Below, in pieces: positions 33,588-43,781 of a DNA stretch of 64,000 nucleotides; the first letter of the stretch is position 1, and every line of letters starts with the position of its first letter. Both the position numbers and the translations under genes were made by a program. Location of the stretch: contig JAGPYM010000005.1 of assembly GCA_020736575.1 (NCBI GenBank), forward strand, positions 1,922,001 through 1,986,000, read 5' to 3'. The stretch comes from Thelonectria olida. Taxonomy: Eukaryota > Ascomycota > Sordariomycetes > Hypocreales > Nectriaceae. The notes under the pieces are model-generated. The model saw only the letters and a list, made by a program, of their open reading frames with translations. It searched no databases and was not told the DNA's origin.

Positions 33588-35540
33588 GTTGAGGAACACC
33601 TTTTCTGTAAGGGTGCGTGATTCAGTCACCCTCCGCTGGGCCGAGGGGAACCGGCTTCGTAAACATGTTGGTTAGCCTGCGGCGTACCACTCTCCGGAAC
33701 GAATAAAAGTAAGCGTGTCGAGCCAACACAAACATTGAGTTATTACAATTAGTGCAGGGGTGGAGAGTTTGTGGAGATATGGGCATCCCTTTTTGTGAGG
33801 GTTCTTTGACATTGATTTCTGAGGCCACGGTTTATTTGTTTATATGTTGAGTCTCTAAACTCCTTCAGATCATGATGAACGAAACTGCGCTATCATCTTA
33901 AGGATAGTAAAGGGTAACTACTCAAGCGGTTGACTGGGGCGACCACATGTGGAACAGTGCTCAGGCGGCAACTGACAGGCAACTTACTTTACCTGGGGTA
34001 GTTGCGATGCTGATAGCACTCATAGAATTAGATGGGAGATACCTCATGTCTCGAAGCGGAAGGGTTCCGCGTAATAACAGGTTAGAGTTTTACTAGTTTT
34101 ACTAGAGCCAACAAACTATTTGGGACGAGCATGGTTGATTCGGCCCAGGTCACGTCGACCCACAAGTTAACCGACCGCCCCCTCAACGCCGAGACGGGGG
34201 CTAAAAGCGGCCCGATGGGAAAGGCTGACTGGAACAGTTGGGCGAGATAAGCGCCAAGTGGGGTTACAAAACAAAGGGCCCGTCTAGCTACCAAAACACC
34301 CAGGAGAGAGCGACATTTTATTTTGCAACCCGAATGGCGCGTGCTTGCTGCCCCTTTTCGCTGCGAATATCACACGTAGAGAATGCATGCATAGACTGCG
34401 AGTCCTCGCCACCTAACAGCAAAACTGCTGGCTGGAGTACTTATTCAACAGTCATGTGTTCTGACCATCCGATTTGCCTCCAAGCCAAACTGAAGTGGAT
34501 ACGGATCCGATTTGTTCATGCGGAAACAAGGGTTGGGGTGGGGGCTGCCTCGGGCCAACACGAGGCGGTATTTTGTGAAGTCTCCACTGTGCATCGTCGT
34601 GTCGGAACGAGCCCCGTTTTAGAATTAAGTCGGGTGGTTTAGGCGCTTAATTTGAACGTCTCATTTGATGAGCTCGCTTGCTCTTTTGCAACCTTCCAGT
34701 TTCAACTTGAGCATCTAAATTAAGGATCAAAGCGGTAACCGCCAGCCTTGTTTCCACGTCTCGCAGCCAGCGACTGCGACCGATGTTCAAACCTGGAGCT
34801 GTGATTCCAGACCGCGGTAAAACTACCACCAAAGTCGGAAGAGGAGTGTCGTGACGAGCTCCCGAATTGTAGTTACATGACGCAACACAGATCGAAGGTA
34901 GAAAACTTGGCTCGAAAGGGGTAGCTGACAAAGGAAATCTTGTGGCGTAAGGGTGGTGAATCGATCCTAGTGAATTAGAAGGCGCGAGGTTGTGTGGTTG
35001 ACGGCGTGGAAAAAAAAAAAAGAAAAAAACCTCCAGAGCCCAATTTACTTTAGGCTGGTAGCACGACTTCGCAGTCTCCACTTGAAGGGCAAGTGAGACC
35101 TTTTTGCACCAGGATCTTGCTACTGAGTCGCGAAAAGGAGACTCAAGGTATTGCTGGTCTCGAGAGATTTTCGTTGGACAGGGGCAACGCCCTGTGACTG
35201 TGACGGCCATGGCCTTTTCTAGGGCGGTCTGGCCGTTCCCCCCCAGGGCTTTCGGAGAGGCGAGGTCTGCGGGATTTCTGAGGGGATCGGGATTTGTGGA
35301 GAGCGGGCAATCCGCTTGGGAGAGTCCGGTCGTTGCGTCTTGAGTAATTTACCTCTTTCCTCTTGACGGTCGGACTCACCGGTCTCCTCTTGTCATCGTC
35401 GTCATGCGGCTCTTTCCAGGAACGCTCTTTCGCGCGTCGTTGCGTGATAGCCGCAGTTGTACGCCTAATCTTATCTTCTAGCAACATGACGGTATTACGC
35501 CGTTCCTCGCCTTGACTATCTAACTGTGTCTAGTCTTATG
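33588..35540. other. Gene-poor stretch before the A+T-rich repeat block
   Basis: About 1.95 kb of normal base composition with no recognisable gene on either strand. The longest frame (minus, 34647-35210) has no family features and crosses an A-rich run at about 35010-35028. Base composition changes abruptly near 35530-35560. Confidence 0.5.
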
Positions 35541-36695
35541 TAACTATTTGCATTTTACCTGCTTAAATAATAAGAGTGTAACTTTATAAACTAGCTAGAT
35601 ATAGTTTTAAAAGTAATTTAAATATTAAAACTTTTAGTTTTTATATTTAAAAAATATATATTTAATATATTTTAATAATTATTTAAATATTTATTTTAAA
35701 TAGTAAAATAATAATATTAATAAATTTATTTTTTAAATAAAAGCTAATTATTATTAATATAATTAAAATATTATATTATTTTATAAAATGGAAAAAATAG
35801 TTAAAATTTAAATATATTAAAATTTAATATTAAATATATTTAAATTTAATATTAAATAGTTTAGTTATATTTAATAAAATAACTTTTAATTTTTATTAAA
35901 TATAATTATATTTAATTATTATTTATTTATTATATAAAATTATTATTAAATTACTTATTTTAATTATTTATTAAAGTTTTTTTATATTTAATTAAATATT
36001 TAAAATAATTATAAAATAGTTCTATTAATTAAATATATTTTAAAATATTAAGCTTAATTACTATTTTTATAAACTGTTTATTTTATTAAACTTTTTTATA
36101 TTTTAATATTTAAACTTAAGTAAAATAGAAATAATATATATAATAATTTTAAATAATTCTTTTTATATATTTTATATATATAATACTTTTATTATTAGTA
36201 ATTTTTATTATTATATAAACTTTTTAATATATTTTACTATTTAACTATTTATTTTATTTTTATTAATTTAAATACTTTTAAACTTATTTTAACTTTTTTT
36301 ATATATTATTTTTTATTTAATTTTTTAAATTATTTATATTTTAACTTTTATATTTATTTTACTTATATTATATTTTTAAATCTTTTCTTTTATTTATTAA
36401 AATAAGTTTAATATTAGTATATAATAAAAGCTAATATAAGTAAAACTTAGCTTTATATTTATTATAATAAGCTCTTTTAAAAGGTTTATAATTAGTTTTT
36501 AAATAAAAGTTCTTATTAAATGAACCTTATTTAAAAAACCTTATTTTAAGCTTTTAATATAAAAGTACTACTCTTTTAGTTTAGTTATAAAGTAAAAAGA
36601 TTAACTAGTTATTTTATTATATAAAGAAACTATACTATATATTACTTATAAAAAGCTGCAAGCTTAGCGCGCACTTACTAACTAATAGATTCTTA
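35541..36695. repeat. A+T-only RIP-degraded DNA, left flank
   Basis: Almost entirely A and T, with no open frames. The inner part (about 36400-36575) is the left arm of an inverted repeat whose right arm lies at about 53018-53190, across the nested elements. The original identity cannot be read. Confidence 0.7.
36400..36575 (+). repeat. Left arm of an inverted repeat flanking the nested retroelements
   Basis: The stretch around TAGCTTTATATTTATTATAA (about 36448) is matched in reverse complement by the right arm at 53018-53190, including a following AATAAGCT. Further matching blocks (TACTTTTATA, AAATAAG) are in the same order. The arms are diverged by RIP-like A+T changes. Confidence 0.6.
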
Positions 36696-36700
36696 TAAAC
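36696..36700. repeat. Target site duplication TAAAC, left copy
   Basis: TAAAC immediately precedes the old 5' LTR and is repeated at 52996-53000 after the old 3' LTR, marking the insertion of the older element. Confidence 0.85.
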
Positions 36701-37101
36701 TGTCACGACCCATACATGACCCAACTCCCCCAAAGCGGTCTGGAACGGCAGAATAGGGGATAGCCCCACCTTTTTACAAACTTATATAAGGCATTGTCAA
36801 AGGACCGACAGGGACCGACTAACAGTCCTAACGGTCCTACCCTAGACTGATCCCCTAACTCTATCAGTCCCTAATAGAACACTTAATATATATATATATT
36901 CATTTAGCATATTAGATAGAATATAGCTTTTTAGCTTTTAATTATAATTTAATTACACTTAATACCCTTTAAGTATATTACTAAATATAATACCTACCTT
37001 TTATTACTTAGACTATTAACGCTCTAATCTTTCTACTAATATAAACCCAGAACGACCCATTTAGGTTTAATAATTAGTTCAAACCGATTAGATTATTATA
37101 T
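36701..37101 (+). repeat. 5' LTR of the old element
   Basis: Starts TGTCACGACC, ends ATTATTATA, 401 bp, and pairs with 52596-52995. The first 200 bp are much less A+T-shifted than the internal region. A self-complementary pair AGCTTTTAAT (36933-36942) and ATTAAAAGCT (37103-37112) keeps the self-priming arrangement of the young element. Confidence 0.88.
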
Positions 37102-40100
37102 ATTAAAAGCTCTTATTTAGAAGGTTACTATATTACCCTAAGTAATACCATACTATTATAACTATATCCAGAAGTTAACCTACTAATACTCCTAACCCTA
37201 CGCTAAATAATACACCCCTAGCTTACTACACTCTACCTAATAATACAGAAGTTACTACTAAAATTTAACAACTTCAGAACTTGGTTAACTAACTGCGCTC
37301 TTAAGTGCAGAACTAAGGATAATAAGCCCCGGCCGTTTAGCAGGATGAATAACGCAACCCCAGCGAAGCAGTTAAGCCACCTTAACCGGAACCTTTTAAT
37401 AGAAGCTCTAAAGACATTATACCCTTTCTTATATATCTTAGCACCTATTTCCGCTAGTTCCTATAACAACTTGCCTTGGCCGAAGGAAGGGTTATATACG
37501 CCTACAGTTGGATAGAAGGAACTGCAGCTACCTGGTTCGAACCTATTATAAGAGACTATCTCAAGTATAATAGTAAGGCTACCCAAGATTAAGATATAAC
37601 TAATATCTTTTTAAAATAGGATAACTTTAAATTTATATTTAAAAATACATTCGGAATGGTTAATAAAGAATAATAAGTAACTATAAATATTTACAAACTC
37701 TAATAGATTACTTCTACTGCCTCTTATACTATTACATTTTAATAAGTTACAGTTAAGCTTAAATAGGATAATAATATACTTATTAAAATCTACTATAAGG
37801 GGCTTAAAAATAAGGTTAAGGATAAAATCTATAAAGCAAAATAACCCAACACCCTTATAAAGTATATTACTATAGCTATTAAGATCGACAAACAATAGTA
37901 CAAATGCAGATAAGAGAAAGCCCAAGAACGCCATATAGAATAAAGCACTTCCTACAACCCCTATTACCCTAATAAGTATTAAAAAAATAATAAAAGGAAA
38001 GAAAGAGAATAGTAAGGGAATACCTCTTATAAAACCTATAGTAGCCTAATAGAACTTAAAGCCACTTAATAGGACTACTTGCAAATTACTTACTAGAACT
38101 ATAAAAAGAAAGAACATTTTAAAAATAAATATTAAAATTCTAATAAAACTAACTAGAAATTCAAACCTATTCCAAAAGGTAAGAAACGCTTAAATAATAC
38201 TAACTAATAGGACAAACCCTAAATGGCAGTTAGAACAGCTACCTAAACTCTAGTAGTAACTACTATAGTTACTAGTAAATTCCTTAAACTATAAGAGCAT
38301 GCCTTAACGCACTAGACGATATGCTATAATAATAACTATCTTATTTATAAAAACAGTAAAAATAATAGATACTACCCCCGCAAGCCCTAGCGGAAGGAAG
38401 GACAGAAGATATAACTTATAGTATATAAAAAAACCTATTTAGGAGATTGCTAAGTTTATAAAAATAAGAAATAGGTAAAAGTACTAATTAGTATACCTAA
38501 GGATAACGGACCCAACTAAAACACCCTAAAAAAGATTCTAGTAATAATATAAAGCAGTTATAATAATAGAGGAATTCCTAGTAGCATTATACTTCTAGTA
38601 TTATAAAACTTATATAAGGAATAAAAAGAAGCTAAGTATAATAATAATAACACACTTAGCTAGGAAGATACTTAAACTAATTTAAGTAAAAAGAGTATTA
38701 CTAAATATGCTATATAGAGACCAGTCCCCAAACTAATAAAGATTAATCTTACTAATTAAGAAAATATAAAAATTCTTATAATAGTTAGAAAAAGTAAGCT
38801 AACTTAGAAAAATAATAAGGAAATAATAGGATATATATAAGCGCCTAATTAAGTAATAATATTATAGCATGCGCCACCTAATAACTAATTAAAAGATCTA
38901 TAATTAACTTAACGCACTAGGAACTGAGTAACTATTAGAGACCTTAACCTAAGCCCTATAGACCGAGACCTTATTAATCTAATTAAATAAGAACTCGCTA
39001 AATAGTTAGGAGATAATATTCCTAAACTTTTTATAATACTATCGGACTATAAATAAGCTAAAGAACTCAGACTACCTATTATTATATAGTATATATTCCC
39101 AAACTTGCTTACCGATAGCATTCTAATATAATAGATATAAATTTATAAATTATTAGAAGAAGAAGAAGTAATTCCTAAAACTAATAATACTAGCTTAAAA
39201 GAAAATATTAAAAAAGGAGTATAGTAAGTCTATCCAATCTATAAATAGATTATTAGAGGATAAGAGGTTATAGCTAAAAACTTTTACATTTATAATATGA
39301 ACTAATAAATAATCTAAAAAGAAGACTACAAACTCGATTAACCTTATAAGAACGATGCCCCTATTTTAAATATAATATATTCTAACTATTATATGATTTT
39401 ATAGGTATTGTATTATAACTACACATATAGATAGCACTTACCCTCTAAAGCCTAAAATAATTACTATCCTATATAATTAGGACTACACCCTATAGGAAGA
39501 TAGTACCTAATAAATAATCTAGCGCACTAAAAGAACGCAAGTTGGCTACCACACCTAAGCGTTACTATCCTTATAAAATGCAGGCACCTCTTACTTAAGA
39601 AATGCCTAAATGGAATATATAATACTCTCTAATGCTAATATTAAAAATGCCTAGTACACAAGCAAGTTAAATTATAAGACTAGTATAGATAATATTTAAT
39701 AAAAAATATATAACCTTATAATATACAAGCCCCATAAAATAAAGCAGTAGAATAATAGGTTAAGGAAGTTTATAAGAAAGTAAAAAATAATAAACGCCAC
39801 TTATAATAGAGCTATAGGACTGGCTAGAGTAGGAGGAAATTGCAAAACCTTTAAAAAGAGCTCTATGCGTAATAATAAAGCCCTACGGAATATTACTATA
39901 ACGATAGATAATACTATAAGTATAAATTATAGGAAAATAGTTTACTGCCTTAGTAAATAGTAGAGTAGAAATAAATGCAATCGACCCCCATATAGTTAAT
40001 TATTTTAGGCTGCTATAAAAGGATAAAAGGGTACCTTATAAGATAACTAATATAGAAGGAAAACTATTTAAGTATAAAAATGGATAAATTACTTATAAGA

Positions 40101-43100
40101 TTGATTACCTTAAGGTATTTATTTAAAGAAAGAATTAAAAAGTTAATTTTAATATTATACCTTTCTAAAAATACTCTATACTCCTAGGTTATTTATAGCT
40201 TTACTAATACAACCCCCTTATTAGTTAGTATACTAGCTAGGTATAAACTTTTTAAAATAATATAGCTAATAATATAAATAATAATTTAAATAATATAAGA
40301 TTTTAAACTTCTATTAAAAAGAATAAAAAAGTATAGTAAAGTAATACTAAAGACACTCCCTAACTTATAAAATAAGTATAACTTCTAAAAGGAATATAAT
40401 ATAAATATTAAAAGGGCAAAGTATAATAGTAATAACAAATAATTACATTCCTTAAGAAAATATTTATATAAATAAATAAAGACCTTAAAGAGTAGAAGGT
40501 ATTATCTAAAGATAGATTTAAAAATATACTAATATAATACTAAGTTTATAAGAAACTATTTGCTAAAAAACTGGAAATAGGACTATTAGAATATAGCTAA
40601 TAGGATTATAAAATCTAGCTGAAAGATAGAACGAATACTATATTTTATAAGATCACCGCCTTTAGAATAAAGTTCAGATTTTATAAATACCTTATTATGC
40701 CTTTTAGTCTTACTAATACACTTATAACATTTTAACAAATAATTAACTATATATTATAAGAATACCTAAATGTATTTATAGTATGCTACTTTAATAATAT
40801 CCTAATCTTCTTAGATAATAAGAATAAACATATAGAATATATCTATAAGGTACTGTAAATACTGCAAAATATTAAGCTCTTAGTTAAACCTACTAAAAGC
40901 AAGTTTTATATATAGGAAGTTATATTCCTAGGCTATAAAATCTTACCTAGAGAAATTAGAATAAACAGATAAAAAGTCTTAACTGTCCAAGATTAGCTAA
41001 TACTAATAATAGTTAAGGAAGTATAAGCCTTTTTAAAATTTGCAAACTACTATTATAAGTTCCTTAAGAACTTTAGGAAACTAGCGACACCTCTTATTAA
41101 GTTAATAAAGAAGGACTGAAAATTTATCTAAAAACTTAATATCTAGAAAGCCTTTAATAAAATTAAGGACCTTATCTTTAGCAAACTAGTACTTAAGATA
41201 TTTAACCCTATATAACCTATTAAACTCGAAATAGACTCCTTAAACTTCACTTTAGGAGCCCAGATCGGATAATATAATAATAATAGAAAATTGCATCCTA
41301 TTACATTCTACTCCTATAAGTTATATAGAGTAGAATTTAATTACCCCATTTATAATAAAGAATTCCTTATAATTATTAACACTTTTAAGAAGTTTAGATA
41401 TTATCTCCTTAGAAGTTACTATTAGATTACAGTCTATACAAATTATAAGAATATCTTATATTTTACTATAATATAAGAACTTAGCGGATAATAATTTAAA
41501 TATACCGAATACCTCTTAAAATTTAACTATATTATAAAATATAAAAAAGGATTAGAGAATGGTAGAGCTAATACTATTAGCAGACGACCCGATTTTAATA
41601 TAGGCAAGGTTAAGATAAAGGAACAACTTTTAACTTTTATATCTAAAGGACATCTTAAATAGAAATATATTATAATAATCTGGAAAAAATAATAAACCTA
41701 AGTAAGAATACCTCGAACTGATCTAAGAACCCTGCACTAACTTTATTAACTAGTACTTAAATAGGAAATTTAAAAAAGAACTCATCTGAAAAGATAAAAA
41801 TAGTAAAATTATTATTCCAGACTATATGTAAAGCCGCATTATGTAAGATTATTATAATCTAAGGTATAATAGTAACTATTAAGCACTAGTTAAAAATATA
41901 AAGAAGTTTTATACTACTAGAGACCTCCTAGGACTAGTATAATAGTTTATAGAGTAATGCCTAAAGTATTTAAAACCTAGAAATAAAAACCTCACACTTA
42001 AAATAATAGAAAAAAAGCCTATATAGAACGTATTAAAACAGCCACTTAGAAAATACCTTAAAATTCTAATATTACCTAGTAATTAGGACCGCATAATAAG
42101 TAACACCCTAATACAAATTATTTAAAAAAATGCAAATAATAAGATTATTATCCCTAAAGACCTATAGAGCAAGATTACTAACCACTACCACTAGTATAAC
42201 TATAATAGCAACATCTACCGAATAATAAGGAATATATAACACATTTATAATATAAAAGGATTATACAAATTAGTATTATAATTAACAAACCGATATAATA
42301 AATACTAATAAGCTTGCGGTAAGACCCTTATAATAATATATATAGTGGAATAGGGAAACCCACTACTTAAATAGATCCTAAAGTATAATAAACAACTATC
42401 GAATAATAAAATAAATAAGTAATAAGTACTAGAATACTTATAAGAAGACCTTATATAGAAAATCTATAAACACCCGCTCTATAAATATTAAAGAATTAAT
42501 AAAACCCTCAAATAAGTTAAAATAACATTTATATTTCCTAGAGTTAAAAAAATAGTTAAGAAAATTATTTAATAATACCTTATTTGCAATAAAGTAAAAG
42601 TATAATAATACAAGCTATATAGAAAACTCTAACCCATACTAGTTGCTAGATAACTATAAGATTTAATTATTATAAACTTTATTATAAAACTACCCCTATT
42701 ATTAGACCCTACTATAGGGACAGCCTATAATAGCATTCTAATTATTATTAATAGACTTATTAAATTTTTCTATTTTATTCCATATTAAGAATTAACTAAT
42801 ATAAAAGAATTTTCCTATATTTTCTTATAAAATATTATTAGTATATATAAACTGCTATTTAAGGTTATTTTAAATAGAGGACTACCCTTTTTTTTAAACT
42901 TTTAGTAATACCTTATAATAAGAATCGGACTAAATTATAAGTTAACTATAGCTTAAAAACCTTAGGTTAACAAATAGACCAAAAGGATAAATTAAGTTTT
43001 AGAAATATACCTTTATTACTATATTAACTACATTTAGAATAATTAGATTAAAAAGCTACCAATAGTACAGCTTGCTTATAATATAGCAATAAACAAGAGC

Positions 43101-43325
43101 ATAAAGATTACACTAAGCTATATAAACTTTAGATTTACCCCTAACACTTATAAAGAATTATAAAACAGACTACTTATACTAGTAGCTATTCTTTTATTAA
43201 ACTAACTTAAGAATTTGCATAAAGTAATACATATAGAACTTTCCTTTATTTAGAAAATATATAAAAAATACTATAATTAGAAAAGGTTAAAGGGACCAAC
43301 CTTCTTAAAGGGAGATATAGTACTC

Positions 43326-43330
43326 CTTAT
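43326..43330. repeat. Target site duplication CTTAT of the young element, left copy
   Basis: CTTAT before 43331 is repeated at 51555-51559 directly after the young 3' LTR. Confidence 0.92.
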
Positions 43331-43718
43331 TGTCACGGTCCGTAACGAACACCCCATCACGTGCCAGAAATCAGCCCCAACTTGCCCCACTTTTACCACC
43401 CAATCATCGGAGGATCACCTTCCAGAGCGTGATCCAAACAACTGGATCACCCTCTCAATCGTGATCCAAGGGAAGGCTCACGATCTCAACCGTGATCCAA
43501 GGAAAACACCCTTAGTATATAAACACATTCATTTAGCACACTAGATAGATACAGCTACTTCAGCTTTCAATACAACTTGGTTACACTCATCTACTTTGAG
43601 CACATTACCAGACGTAACAACCCACTACATTGCTCAGACCTTAACGCCCTGATCTCTCTGCCAACATAAACCTAGAACCCTCTAGTCTTATCCGTTGGGA
43701 ATTGACCAGATCGTTACA
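43331..43718 (+). repeat. 5' LTR of the young element
   Basis: 388 bp, TGTCACGG...GTTACA. U3 carries five copies of GTGATCC in both orientations (43412, 43429, 43444, 43461, 43492). A TATA box TATATAAA lies at 43516-43523. The R region probably begins near 43562. Confidence 0.95.
43516..43523 (+). promoter_or_regulatory. LTR TATA box
   Basis: TATATAAA, about 46 bp before the sequence that pairs with the PBS (43562-43570), which under the self-priming model marks the RNA 5' end. Confidence 0.6.
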
Positions 43719-43730
43719 CGTTGAAAGCTC
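43719..43730 (+). other. Primer binding site, self-priming type
   Basis: The bases after the LTR do not read TGG as tRNA-primed elements do. TTGAAAGCT (43721-43729) is the exact reverse complement of AGCTTTCAA in the LTR (43562-43570). In the Tf1/sushi group the 5' end of the element's own RNA folds back and primes reverse transcription in this way. Confidence 0.65.
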
Positions 43731-43781
43731 TTGTTCAGAAGGTTACCGCGTTACCCTGAGCAATACCGTACTACCGCAACC

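Noticed and set aside
34647..35210. Minus-strand 187-codon frame in the gene-poor stretch
   Set aside because: Contains a poly-Phe run from an A-rich tract, has no recognisable domain and no splice-supported extension.
37611..37934. Minus-strand open frame of 107 codons in the A+T-rich old element
   Set aside because: Low-complexity frame opposite mutated gag, arising from A+T bias.
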